Below, one piece after another: positions 43,326-52,500 of a stretch of 64,000 nt of DNA. How positions within the stretch are numbered: position 1 is the stretch's first letter; each line of letters begins with the position of its first letter. The stretch is taken from contig NZ_VFPE01000006.1 in NCBI RefSeq assembly GCF_006783905.1, positions 62,001-126,000 of the forward strand, written 5' to 3'. A model generated the notes under the pieces. That model ran no database searches. It was not told where the DNA came from and worked only from the letters and a program-made list of their open reading frames with translations. A program made the translations under genes and the position numbers. The DNA is from Microbacterium kyungheense (GTDB lineage: Bacteria; Actinomycetota; Actinomycetes; Actinomycetales; Microbacteriaceae).

Positions 43326-43549
43326 GTGGTTGTCCTCCAAAGACGACGACTGCCGTCCTGTCATTGCTCGGTCCGGACGGCTGGCGCCCCCCGGCTGGTC
43401 GGATCGACCGGGACCGAATGTACCCGACACGACCGACAGTTCCGCGTATTTCTGCGGATTTCTGGAGTTTACGACCGCGTGTCCTGTGATCAGAGTGACG
43501 AAAGTGGCCAATGTGCCCGCCCGAGACCATGGACATCGATCGAGTTCGG

Positions 43550-43564
43550 TCGATAGATTATCGA
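43550..43564 (+). promoter_or_regulatory. Palindromic operator before the beta-helix gene
   Basis: TCGATAGATTATCGA is a perfect 6-3-6 inverted repeat, flanked by further ATCGAT copies at 43535-43540 and ATCGATA at 43574-43580. This AT-rich cluster lies 25-55 bases upstream of the ATG, inside the probable promoter. The regulator is unknown. Confidence 0.55.
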
Positions 43565-43589
43565 TTACTCACCATCGATAGGAGCGAAG

Positions 43590-45569
43590 ATGCTTCGTAC
43601 GAACCCGTCCCCACGGCGGAAGATCATGGCAGGAACGACCCTCGGGCTCGCGGCGGCGCTGGCCGCGGCGGGAGCCGCGGCGGCTGCACCCGCGGACGCA
43701 CCGCGCACGCTCTACGTGGCGGCCACCGCGGGCGAAGGGGGCGACGGCGCGGCACCCGCGTCGGCGTTCCGCACCATCCAGGAGTGCGCCGACGTCGCGG
43801 TCGCCGGCGACACGTGCGAGATCGCCTCGGGCACCTACCGCGAGACGGTCACGGTCACGTCGTCGGGCACGGCCGACCGGCCGATCACGTTCCGCGCCGC
43901 GCCCGGCGCCGACGTCGTCGTCAACGGCACCGAGCGGCTCACCGGCTTCACCCCCGTGCTGCCGAAGGACCTGGCCGCGATCACGGCGGCCGATCCGTAC
44001 GCGGTCGACTCGCTGTTCAGCGCAGCCGTGGCGCAGCGCAAGATCTACAGCGTCCCCGTCGACCTCGGCGACAAGGGCGGCGAGGAGCAGGTGTTCCTCG
44101 ACAGCACGATGTCGATCGAGGCGTCGTACCCGTACCCGGGCACCGACCTGCTCGACCCCGACATCCGCCGCGCCCAGGCGGGCTCGGCGGATGCGACGAT
44201 CGTCGACCCGCAGATGACGCGGCCTGCCGGGTACTGGGACGGTGCCCGCGCGCTCACGGCGTACTGGTACATCACGACCACGGGCGCCGTCGCGAGTTCG
44301 GACGTCGGCTCGATCACACTGCAGACCGCGCCGCTGTGCGTGCACAAAGTCGTGCCGACAGACACCTGGTACCGCCTGTCGGGCAAGATCGGCGAGCTCG
44401 GATACCCGGGCGCGCACTACTACGACCCGGTCGCGAAGCGCCTCTACCTCTACAGCGACGACAATCCCAACCGTCACTTCATCGAGGCGAAGAAGCGGCA
44501 GCTGGCGTTCGATCTCACCTCGGCCTCCGGCATCCATCTCGAAGGTCTCGGCCTGTTCGCGTCGTCGGTGCAGACGGGCACCTCGAGCACGGGCGTCGTG
44601 CTCGACGGCGTCGACGCGAAATACCTCAGCCACTACTGGGACGTCACCCGCGGCGCCACGAACTGCGGCGAGAACGTGACCCGCGGCGTCGGCGACACCG
44701 GCATCGTGCTCAACGGCACCGGCAACACGGTGAAGAACAGCACCATCCAGTACAGCGCCGGCAACGGCATCGCGCTGCGCGGCTGGGGCAACACCGCCAT
44801 CGACAACGTCATCACCGACGTCGACTACGCGGGCACGTACGCGGCGCCCGTCGCCGTGCAGGGCCACAGCCAGACCGTCATGTACAACACGATGGCCCGC
44901 GTCGGCCGCAGCGGCGTCAACCTGCAGTGGAACGGCGTGGCGGGCACCGTGCCGGGACCCGACCGCATCGCGCACAACGACATCTCGGGCTACGCGAGCC
45001 TCAGCGTCGACACCGCCGCCATCTACACCTGCTGCTCGTCGCGCATGGAGGGGACGCAGATCGACCACAACGTGCTGCACGACCCGAACGCACGACCGGG
45101 CGGGGTGTATCCGTTCGGCATGTCGGGCATCTACGCCGACAACGGCCAGAGCGACCTGCGGATCCACAACAACGTCGGCTGGGGCAACCCCGAAGGCACC
45201 GTGGAGCTCAACGGCCTCGGCTCGGGCAGCCGTGACAACCTCGTCTACAACAACACCGGCGGCATGACGCTGTTCTACGTCAAGGGTCCTGGCCAGTCGA
45301 CGGGAAGCGTGGTGACGAACAACATCGGCCCGATCAAGGGGCTCACCGGGGCCACGGACGGCGGGCTGACGCTGTCGAACAACCTGATGGACGGCGACCC
45401 GCTGTTCGTCGACCCCGCGAACCACGACTACCGTCTGCAGGCCGGCTCCCCGGCCCGCGGTGTCGCGACCCCGCTGCCGCCGTACACCGACGGCTCGACC
45501 GACGCGGTGCCGAGCCTGGGCGCGTTCCAGTACGGCGCGCCCGCCTGGACGGCCGGCGCCCGCCGCTGA
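43590..45569 (+). CDS. Secreted right-handed parallel beta-helix protein
   Basis: A 659-residue exported protein. The signal peptide runs MLRTNPSPRRKIMAGTTLGL then an Ala-rich core, with cleavage near AAAAAP. RTLYVAATAGEGG followed by FRTIQECADVAVAGDTCEI is the start common to pectate-lyase-like and chondroitinase-B-like helices. Repeated coils follow (NTVKNSTIQYSAGNGIALRG; DRIAHNDISGY; TQIDHNVLHDP; LRIHNNVGWGNPEG), and the end DPLFVDPANHDYRLQAGSPA is the cap of the family. It is probably a glycan-active lyase or hydrolase. ATG at 43590 has AGGAGCG upstream. Confidence 0.88.
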   Translation: MLRTNPSPRRKIMAGTTLGLAAALAAAGAAAAAPADAPRTLYVAATAGEGGDGAAPASAFRTIQECADVAVAGDTCEIASGTYRETVTVTSSGTADRPITFRAAPGADVVVNGTERLTGFTPVLPKDLAAITAADPYAVDSLFSAAVAQRKIYSVPVDLGDKGGEEQVFLDSTMSIEASYPYPGTDLLDPDIRRAQAGSADATIVDPQMTRPAGYWDGARALTAYWYITTTGAVASSDVGSITLQTAPLCVHKVVPTDTWYRLSGKIGELGYPGAHYYDPVAKRLYLYSDDNPNRHFIEAKKRQLAFDLTSASGIHLEGLGLFASSVQTGTSSTGVVLDGVDAKYLSHYWDVTRGATNCGENVTRGVGDTGIVLNGTGNTVKNSTIQYSAGNGIALRGWGNTAIDNVITDVDYAGTYAAPVAVQGHSQTVMYNTMARVGRSGVNLQWNGVAGTVPGPDRIAHNDISGYASLSVDTAAIYTCCSSRMEGTQIDHNVLHDPNARPGGVYPFGMSGIYADNGQSDLRIHNNVGWGNPEGTVELNGLGSGSRDNLVYNNTGGMTLFYVKGPGQSTGSVVTNNIGPIKGLTGATDGGLTLSNNLMDGDPLFVDPANHDYRLQAGSPARGVATPLPPYTDGSTDAVPSLGAFQYGAPAWTAGARR

Positions 45570-45575
45570 GCCTGT

Positions 45576-45612
45576 GGAGAGTGGATGCCGGGGCCTCCGG
45601 CATCCCCTCTCC
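45576..45612 (+). terminator. Terminator of the beta-helix gene
   Basis: GGAGAG-T-GGATGCCGG pairs with CCGGCATCC-C-CTCTCC around five bases, seven bases after the stop codon. The core is an inverted GGATGCC pair. Confidence 0.85.
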
Positions 45613-45640
45613 CTCCGCCGTCCGCACATCAGCCGCGCAC

Positions 45641-45679
45641 CCGAAGAGGCCGGAACCCACGAGGTTCCGGCCTCTTCGG
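45641..45679 (-). terminator. Terminator of the TetR gene
   Basis: CCGAAGAGGCCGGAACC pairs perfectly (17 bp) with GGTTCCGGCCTCTTCGG around CACGA, just past the TetR stop at 45684. Together with the previous hairpin it separates convergent genes. Confidence 0.88.
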
Positions 45680-45683
45680 CGTC

Positions 45684-46277
45684 TCAGGAGCGGTGCGCGG
45701 CGATGAGGTCGCGGGCCGTGCGCGCGAAGGCGGGGCCGACTCTGTCCTGGCCGTCGAGGTAGCCGCCGACGAGCGCGGCGTCGCGCAGGAGGACGAGGGA
45801 TGCCGCCACCGGGGTGGGGTCGCGCAGCCCTGCTCCCTCGGCCAGCTGCCGCAGCGTCTCGCGGAACCACTCGCGGTGGTCGGCGATGAGCTCGCGTACG
45901 GGGCCTTCGTCGGGGTACTCGGCGGCCGCGTTGATGAAGGGGCACCCGCGGGTGTGACGGTCGCGGATGTCGGCCTCGATGCCGTCGATCACGAGGTCGA
46001 GCAGCACGGCGGGGTCGTCCGACGCCTGCGCCGCCTGTGCGAAGAGTCCGCGCAGCCCCTGGTCCTCGCCCTCGAGATAGGCGAGAACGAGCCCTTCCTT
46101 GCCGGCGAACTGCTTGTACATCGTGGCGCGCGTGACGCCCGCCTCTTCGATGATGCGGTCGACGCCGACCGAGTGGATCCCCTCGTTGTAGAACAGCTCG
46201 GTGGCCGCGGCGAGCAGTCGCTCACGGGCCGGCGACGGGCGGGATGCCGCGGCCGACGCGGCGGTGGTGGTGCTCAT
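45684..46277 (-). CDS. TetR family transcriptional regulator
   Basis: A 197-residue repressor. RERLLAAATELFYNEGIHSV and GVDRIIEEAGVTRATMYKQF form the helix-turn-helix (about 16-63), and the rest is the ligand-binding helical domain with RGCPFINAAAEYPD, a motif of the AcrR/YcdC-like group. ATG at 46277 has GGAGGGGG upstream; the longer frame from 46352 crosses the operator. A 20-bp palindrome lies in the space shared with the divergent alpha/beta hydrolase gene, so it probably controls both. Confidence 0.92.
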   Translation of the reverse strand: MSTTTAASAAASRPSPARERLLAAATELFYNEGIHSVGVDRIIEEAGVTRATMYKQFAGKEGLVLAYLEGEDQGLRGLFAQAAQASDDPAVLLDLVIDGIEADIRDRHTRGCPFINAAAEYPDEGPVRELIADHREWFRETLRQLAEGAGLRDPTPVAASLVLLRDAALVGGYLDGQDRVGPAFARTARDLIAAHRS

Positions 46278-46325
46278 GGATCCCCCTCCAGTCCTTCCAT
46301 CGTGCCATGCGGGAATACTCTTGCG

Positions 46326-46345
46326 TAGATAGAACGTTCGGTCTA
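46326..46345. promoter_or_regulatory. TetR operator
   Basis: TAGATAGAACGTTCGGTCTA has symmetric outer TAGA/TCTA and inner GAACGTTC. It falls between a -35 TTGCGT (46321-46326) and a -10 TACCAT (46344-46349) of the hydrolase gene, so binding would block polymerase. Confidence 0.7.
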
Positions 46346-46386
46346 CCATCACGATACATCAGCCGGACAACCAAGGAGCAGTTGAC

Positions 46387-47223
46387 ATGAACACCTCGAC
46401 CAAGACCCCGATCGTCCTCATCCACGGACTGTGGATGACCCCGAAGAGCTGGGATACGTGGGCAGAGCGCTTCCGCGCCGCCGGCCACGACGTCATCGTC
46501 CCGGGATGGCCCGGCATCGACGACCGCACGGTCGAAGACATCCGCAGCAACCCCGCGGCACTCAAGGGGATCGGACTCACGCAGATCGCCGACAATTACG
46601 AGCGCATCATCCGGGAGCTGCCCGAGAAGCCGATCATCATCGGCCACTCGTTCGGCGGTGTGATCACGCAGATGCTCGCCGACCGGGGCCTCGGCGTCGC
46701 GTATGTCGGCGTCGCCCCCGGACAGACCGCCGGAGTCACGGCACTGCCGCTGTCGACCCTGTGGACGGGCACCCCGATCCTCTCGAACCCCTTCGGCCGC
46801 AACGGCGCCAAGCCGCTCTCGAAGCGCCACTTCCACTTCACGTTCGGCAACGACCTGCCTCGCGCCGAGTCCGACGGGCTGTGGGAGGAGTACGCGGTCA
46901 ACTCGTACAACCGCGTCTTCTTCGAAGGAGTGACCTCTGTGCTCAACGAGAAGGGCGGCGTCACGCACGTCGACTACGCCCGTCCCGACCGCGCGCCCTT
47001 CCTCGTCATCACCGGCGAGATCGACCACGTGGTGCCGCCGGCCATCGGCAAGGCCATCGTGAAGAAGTACACCTCGACAGCCAGCCCGGCGATCGTCGAG
47101 TACAAGGAATACGCCGGCCGCACCCACCGGCTGGTCAGCCAGGACGGCTGGGAAGAGATCGCGGACTACGCGCTCACCTGGGCGACCGAGCGCCAGGTCC
47201 GCCAGCCCGAGGCCGCGGTCTGA
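46387..47223 (+). CDS. Alpha/beta hydrolase, TetR-controlled
   Basis: A 278-residue cytoplasmic hydrolase. VLIHGLWMTPKSWDTW carries the oxyanion HG, the nucleophile elbow is IIGHSFGG (Ser near 88), the acid is the Asp in ITGEIDHVVPP and the base is the His in AGRTHRL. The length and GLWMTPKSW start fit a subgroup next to TetR regulators that act on xenobiotic esters or lactones. ATG at 46387 is preceded by AAGGAGCAG. Divergent TetR control suggests induction by its substrate. Confidence 0.9.
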   Translation: MNTSTKTPIVLIHGLWMTPKSWDTWAERFRAAGHDVIVPGWPGIDDRTVEDIRSNPAALKGIGLTQIADNYERIIRELPEKPIIIGHSFGGVITQMLADRGLGVAYVGVAPGQTAGVTALPLSTLWTGTPILSNPFGRNGAKPLSKRHFHFTFGNDLPRAESDGLWEEYAVNSYNRVFFEGVTSVLNEKGGVTHVDYARPDRAPFLVITGEIDHVVPPAIGKAIVKKYTSTASPAIVEYKEYAGRTHRLVSQDGWEEIADYALTWATERQVRQPEAAV

Positions 47224-47246
47224 CGGGCCGCAGCGGGGCGACGAGG

Positions 47247-48323
47247 TCAGCGATGCAGGCGGCGCAGCGCCGTCACGGCGTCGTCGTGCCAGCGGCGCGC
47301 GGCCGGCAGGACGCCCGTGAAGATCACGGTGTCGTGCGTCACGCCCTGGTACCGCACGACGCTCGCGTCGACGCCCGCGGCACGGAGCGCGGCGCCGTAG
47401 GCATCGCCGTCACCTCGCAGCGGGTCGTACTCGGCCGTCAGGATCACCGCGGGCGGCAGCCCCTCGTGCGACGCAGCGCGCAGCGGCGAGGCGTACGCCT
47501 CGCGCGCATCCTGCGGACGGGTGAGATAAGTGCGGGCGACCGAGCGCAGCTCGCGCACCGTGAAGAACCGTGGGATGCCGAGCGCCCGCATCGCACCGAG
47601 GTCGAGGTGCGACCCCGTGAGGTCCACGACCGGCACCTCGAGCAGCTGCAGCATGAGTGGATGGTTCGCACGGTCGCGGTTGACGATCGTGAGGGCGGCG
47701 GCGATGCAGCCGCCGGCCGAGATCCCCTGCACGCCGATACGGCTGCGGTCGATCCCGAGCTCGCCCGCCGAGCCGACGAGCCAGTCCAGCGCGGCGTAGG
47801 CCTGCTCGATCTGCGTCGGATAGCGGTGCTCGGGCGCCAGTGCGTAGGCGACGGCGACGATCGCGACATGGGCGTCGACGCACCGGCGGCGGTACGAGGC
47901 ATCCGTCGTCGGATAGTCGATGCCGCCGATGCGGAACGCTCCGCCGTAGAACGCCAGCACACCGGGAACCGGCGCGTCGCCGGCGACCGGCGGGTGGTAG
48001 ACGCGCACGTGCACGGACGGATGCCCCGGCACGGCGACCTCATGTTCGGTGATGCGGACGTCGGGTCCCGCGGTGCCGACGGTGCTGAGCTCGGTGCGAT
48101 CCCACGCGAGCGCCGAGCGTCGGTGCTTGGCCCGGGCGCGCGCATGGGGCCCGAGAGCCTTGTCGGCCTTCGTCGGCGGTTTGGGCGCCGCCGCCGCCGG
48201 GACCACCGTGCGGGCGAACGGCCACAGCGCCGAGACGCGCGTCCGCAGCACGCCGACGGCCTGGTCGAACATGTACTTGCGGTGCACGCGCAGGCGCTCG
48301 TCGAAGAACGGGTCGAGGCGCAT
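47247..48323 (-). CDS. HSL-type alpha/beta hydrolase (esterase)
   Basis: A 358-residue esterase/lipase of the alpha/beta-hydrolase-3 group. The catalytic triad is Ser in GISAGGCIAAAL, Asp in AEYDPLRGDG and His in GVTHDTVI; EHRYPTQIEQAYAALDWLV is the usual helix before the nucleophile. The oxyanion motif, usually HGGG, reads YGGAF, an uncommon replacement. An N-terminal cap (about 1-80) is basic. ATG at 48323 (MRLDPFF) follows AGGATGG; the longer start is not supported. It is convergent with the TetR target hydrolase and otherwise isolated. Confidence 0.88.
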   Translation of the reverse strand: MRLDPFFDERLRVHRKYMFDQAVGVLRTRVSALWPFARTVVPAAAAPKPPTKADKALGPHARARAKHRRSALAWDRTELSTVGTAGPDVRITEHEVAVPGHPSVHVRVYHPPVAGDAPVPGVLAFYGGAFRIGGIDYPTTDASYRRRCVDAHVAIVAVAYALAPEHRYPTQIEQAYAALDWLVGSAGELGIDRSRIGVQGISAGGCIAAALTIVNRDRANHPLMLQLLEVPVVDLTGSHLDLGAMRALGIPRFFTVRELRSVARTYLTRPQDAREAYASPLRAASHEGLPPAVILTAEYDPLRGDGDAYGAALRAAGVDASVVRYQGVTHDTVIFTGVLPAARRWHDDAVTALRRLHR

Positions 48324-48374
48324 GCCGCCATCCTCTCGCCCGCGCATCCGCCGCGCACGAGGTTGACAACGCAC

Positions 48375-48408
48375 GAAGGCCCGGAGTTCCGAGGAACTCC
48401 GGGCCTTC
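48375..48408 (-). terminator. Terminator of the rpmB-rpmG-rpsN operon
   Basis: GAAGGCCCGGAGTTC pairs with GAACTCCGGGCCTTC (15 bp) around CGAG, about 50 bases beyond the rpsN stop. Confidence 0.88.
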
Positions 48409-48421
48409 TGTGAAAGCTGTC

Positions 48422-48471
48422 GGCTTACCAGCTCGACAGTGCTTGTCTGTGTGCTGGCTTACCAGCTCGAC
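48422..48471. repeat. Duplicated rpsN 3' end
   Basis: GGCTTACCAGCTCGAC occurs at 48456-48471, where it is the last codons (Ser-Ser-Trp-stop) of rpsN, and again at 48422-48437 in the 3' untranslated region, a 34-base period. Confidence 0.85.
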
Positions 48472-48764
48472 TTGGTCACGCCGGGCAGCTCGCCACGGTG
48501 CGCCATGTCACGGAAGCGGACACGCGAGATGCCGAACTTCGTGAGGACACCGCGGGGGCGGCCGTCGATGACGTCACGCGAACGCAGGCGGACCGGCGAC
48601 GCGTTGCGGGGCAGCTTCTGCAGGCCGACGCGAGCGGCTTCGCGCTCTTCGTCGGTCGAGGACGGCGAAACGAGCGCCTTCTTCAGCTCGAGGCGCTTCG
48701 CGGCGTAGCGGTCGACAACCTCCTGGCGCTGCTTGTTGCGCGCGATCTTGCTCTTCTTAGCCAT
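48459..48764 (-). CDS. rpsN: 30S ribosomal protein S14, zinc-independent type
   Basis: A 101-residue S14 of the long form without the CXXC pair: [20 protein letters not shown], then [20 protein letters not shown] and [20 protein letters not shown] with the terminal SSW. It binds the head of the 30S subunit. It lies three bases after rpmG in an operon of three cysteine-free ribosomal proteins. Confidence 0.97.
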   Translation of the reverse strand: MAKKSKIARNKQRQEVVDRYAAKRLELKKALVSPSSTDEEREAARVGLQKLPRNASPVRLRSRDVIDGRPRGVLTKFGISRVRFRDMAHRGELPGVTKSSW

Positions 48765-48767
48765 GGA

Positions 48768-48938
48768 TCAACGCTCCTCTCGGAAATCGACGTGCTTGCG
48801 GATGACCGGGTCGTACTTCTTCAGCACGATGCGGTCGGGGTTGTTGCGGCGGTTCTTGCGCGTCACGTAGGTGTACCCCGTGCCGGCGGTCGAACGCAGC
48901 TTGATGATCGGACGGACGTCCTGTGCCTTCTTGGCCAT
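48768..48938 (-). CDS. rpmG: 50S ribosomal protein L33, zinc-independent type
   Basis: A 56-residue L33 read directly from the sequence: [39 protein letters not shown] and the end DFREER. The two CXXC motifs of the zinc form are absent. The ATG overlaps the rpmB stop by one base (TAATG), so translation is coupled. Confidence 0.96.
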   Translation of the reverse strand: MAKKAQDVRPIIKLRSTAGTGYTYVTRKNRRNNPDRIVLKKYDPVIRKHVDFREER

Positions 48939-49174
48939 TAGAGCTTCACACCCTTCGCCTGAAGGTCACGCACGACCGCCTCGATGCCGCGGGCGTCGAT
49001 GACCTTGATGCCCTTGGCCGAGACGTTGAGCTTGATGTTGCGACCCAGCGACGGAACGTAGTAGGTCTTCTTCTGCACGTTCGGGTCGAAGCGGCGCTTC
49101 GTCCGGCGGTGCGAGTGCGAGATGTTGTGACCGAAGCCGGGAACTGCTCCAGTCACCTGGCACACTGCTGCCAT
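48938..49174 (-). CDS. rpmB: 50S ribosomal protein L28, zinc-independent type
   Basis: A 78-residue L28: [40 protein letters not shown] and the end DLQAKGVKL. Only Cys5 of the zinc-form motif remains (CQVTG in place of CxxCG). ATG at 49174 has GGAGA upstream, excluding the longer frame from 49219. It heads the operon, and a TAGACT -10 at 49323-49318 would give a leader of about 140 bases. I see no Zur-type palindrome there. Confidence 0.96.
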   Translation of the reverse strand: MAAVCQVTGAVPGFGHNISHSHRRTKRRFDPNVQKKTYYVPSLGRNIKLNVSAKGIKVIDARGIEAVVRDLQAKGVKL

Positions 49175-49532
49175 GGTGATGTCTCCTTTAGTACCGTGAG
49201 GCCGGACGGCCTCACCCAAGATCCCTTGTCTGCACCCCGCGTTCGAACCGGCCCGCGAAGGCCCGGATCTGGTGTGGGATGCGAACTGCGTGCTGGAGTG
49301 CGCGCAGACGAAGAGTCAGTCTAGCACGCACGGCGTGTCCACCTTGACGGCAGCACTTCTCGGGTGCAGCGAACCCCCGGTCAGCGCATATTCCCGGGCA
49401 GGAATGGCTCTGGGGACGTCATCCAAACGACGGCCGCCGGCATCCCCTCTCCGTTGCCGTTGTTGACAACTTTTCTGGCGCCGGCTCGCGCGATGGGACC
49501 ATGTTGCTCACTCCGCACGAGAGAGGACCGAG
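49175..49532. other. Divergent promoter region of rpmB and the giant membrane protein
   Basis: This 358-bp gap holds the rpmB leader, a minus-strand TAGACT -10 at 49323-49318, a lone GGCATCCCCTCTCC half-element at 49439-49452 and a plus-strand TTGACA at 49463-49468 with no clear -10 partner. No reading frame or RNA gene is supported in it. Confidence 0.5.
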
Positions 49533-52500
49533 ATGACCGAGCCGCGCGCCACCGCCCGGATATGGCCGTCGTCGCCGTACGACTTCGCCGACGCCCACCG
49601 CTGCCCGTCGTGCTTCTCTGTCGTCACCGCCCCGACCTGCCCCGCGTGCGGGTTCTTCCTCACGGACGCGCGGGCGCCGCTGGTGCTGGCGCTCGGTCAG
49701 CGTCTGCTCGACACCGAGCTGTCGCGCCAGCGACTGATCGATGAGATCCGCCTGTCGCCGGATCTTGCGGGGGTGACGGATGCCGCCGCCCGTGGGTTCG
49801 CGCCGGTCCAGGTCCCCTTCCCGGAGCCGGCGGCGTCACTCGCTGCGGCCGTCGTGGCCGCGCCCGCCGGGACGCCGAGCATCGCGCCCGAAGGTGCGAC
49901 GGGTCCGGGCGTCGAGGCGCCTCTGCGTGAGAGTCCGCCGGTCCCCGTCCCGGTGGCCGCGCCGGTCGCGTCTGCGGCGCCGGCTCCGGAGGCGGCCGCC
50001 GAGGCGGCACCGGCTTCGGCGCCTCTGCCGGCGCCGGCCGACGTGCCGTGGCGGCCGGGCCCGCCTGCAGCCGCGGCCACGGCGGCTGCTGCCGCTCCTC
50101 GTCGCCGGCTCACCGTCCCGGTGCTTCTGCTCATCGTGGGCGTCTCGCTCGTCGGGATCGCGGCGGTGTTCTTCCTGCTGCTGGCGTGGTTCGTCGCGGG
50201 GATCGCGGTGCGGGCGCTCATCATCGGCGGCATCACTCTCGCGACGATCGTGCTGGCGTCGTGGTTGCGCCGTCGCGACCTCGGCGCGACCGCCGAGGGG
50301 ATCGGCGCTCTCGGGGTGGGCTTGATCGCATTGGATGCGTGGGCCGTGCGAGCGAACGACCTGTTCGGCACGGCCGCGACGGACGCCGCCGTCTACACCG
50401 GGATCGCCGCACTCGCGGTGGCCGTCGTCTGCCGCGCGTGGGCTCGGCTGTCGGGACTGCGAGGGCCGGACCTCGCCGCCTCTCTTGCCCTGCCGGCGGG
50501 CGTCGGCTTCCTCGTCGGCGGCCTGCTGGACGCACCCGCCGGCGAAGCACTGACCGCGGGTCTGATCGGCGCCGCCGCCGGCGGACTCGCCCATGCGCTC
50601 CCCGCGCCGTTCTCGTCCGCCCGCCGCGGCGCCGCCGGCGAACCCGAGCGTCTGGTGCTCGCACTGGCGGGGGTGACGTCGCTGATCGCCGCGGTCGTGA
50701 CGACCGCCGTCGCGACCGGCGACGCCGCCGCAGTGGTGGTGTGGTCGAGTGCGCTCGTCGGCGTGGTCGGGGCCGCTCATGCCTGGTGCGCACGTCCGCG
50801 TGGCGGCGTCGAGGCGCTGCCGGGCGCGCGCATCGTGTCGGGCGTCGCGTCGGGCGTCGCGGCAGCGGCGGTGGGCGTCGCCGGATGGCAGCTCGCCTGG
50901 CGCGTGGACGAGCCGGTCCTGTGGCTGCTCGTCGCGCCGGTGCTCGCCGCGATCGTCGCGGTCGGCCTCGATCTGGTGCGCGCACGCCGGGCGTCTCGGA
51001 GCCTGCTTCCGGCGGCGGTCGTGGCCGCCGTCGTCGCGGTCGGCTCGCTCGCGGCCGCCCTCGTGATGTGGTCCGAGGCCGCGATCGCTGCGATCTCGGC
51101 CGGGTGGACGCTCTGGCGGACGGATGCCGTCGCCGTGACCTCCGCGGCGCCCGATGCGCCGTTCCTCCCACTGGCATCGGCCGCGATCCTGGGCGGCCTG
51201 CTGTTCGCGGCGCCCACGCTCGCGCGGCCGGTGCTGCGCGACATCCGCGCCCTGGTGATCACCGTGATGCTTCTGACCGCGGCGGCATACACGTCGGTTC
51301 CCGCCGTGCTCGTCGGAACGGCGGCCGTCGCGGCCGCTGCGGCCGTCCTCGCGGCCGGGCGCGGCATCCGGTCGGGTTCGGGTCGCGGCGCCGTCGAAGG
51401 ATGGAGCGCGGCCGGCGCGATCGCGGCCGTCGCCGGGTTCGCCGCGGGGACGGCGGTCCTGTGGCTGTGGGTCGGCGCCGTCACGGTCGCGCTCCTGTAC
51501 CCGGTCGCGCTGCGCCTGGCCCGGCGCGCCGACGGGCCGCTCGCCGTCGTGCTCGCCCTGGCACCCGTGGGCGTCGGCATCGTCGCCGCCGTCATCGCGC
51601 CCGCAGCACTGGGCGCGGCGACGGGATTGTCGGGCTCGGGCCCCCCGGTCGCCCTTGCGCTGCTGCAGTGGCTCGCCGTCGCGACGCTCGCGGTCGCGGC
51701 GTTCGCGCCTCTCGACGCCGCGAGCCGTGTCGGCCTGGCGATCGCCGGCTACTCCCTGATCGCTCTCACTCTCGTGTGGATCCTGGTCGCCGGGGCCGAC
51801 GACGTCGCCACGGATGCCGCCACCACCGCCCTCCTCGCGACGATCGGCGAGCCCGTGCTGGCGCTCATCCGGGGCGTCGCGCTGGCGGCGCTCCTCGCCC
51901 TCATCGTCGTCGGCCGCTCCCGCCTGCGAGGCCTCGCGGTGGCGGTGGCCGCGCTCTTCGCAGCGCCGGCACTCGCGGCGATCGCCCACGCCGCGCTCGA
52001 CATGGCGGGCGCGAGCGACGAGGGCTGGGCGACGCTCGTCCTCGTGGCGGGACCGGTGCTCGTCGTCTTGGCCGGCGGCCTCGTCGCGCTGCTGCGGCCG
52101 TCGGCTCCCGCCGCCGGCGGGGCGGCGGGACCCGCTGCGTCGGTGACTGCGCAGACCACGGCCCCCGCGCCGGCACCGCTCCGGCAGGTGCGGCCGCGCA
52201 CGGCCGCCGACCTCGGCGCGCTCGCCACCGGCGCGTGTGTCGCGTGGGGGATCGGCGCCGACCTCGTGTGGGCGCTGCTCGCACTGGCCGCGGTGGCGTG
52301 GAGTGCGGCATCCCTCACCCGCGGGTGGATCGCGCCCGCCGCAGGCCCGGCCGACGACATGTTCGCGACGCGGCGCGAGGGGGTCGCGCTGACGACGGCG
52401 CCGCGGCGCCTGCTGGTGTGGCCGGCCGTCATCGCGGCGTGCGCGGCCTGGTGGACGTGGCTCGGCGACGGCACGCCGGCCGTCGCGTTCACGCCCGAGT

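Noticed and set aside
49175..49350. Zur box upstream of rpmB
   Set aside because: Searched for a TTGAGAAT- or TGAAAATGATT-like palindrome and found none.
49836..51989. Long minus-strand frames under the giant membrane protein (also 52641-54452)
   Set aside because: Composition is Arg/Gly/Asp shadow sequence, whereas the plus strand shows clear helices and a zinc ribbon.
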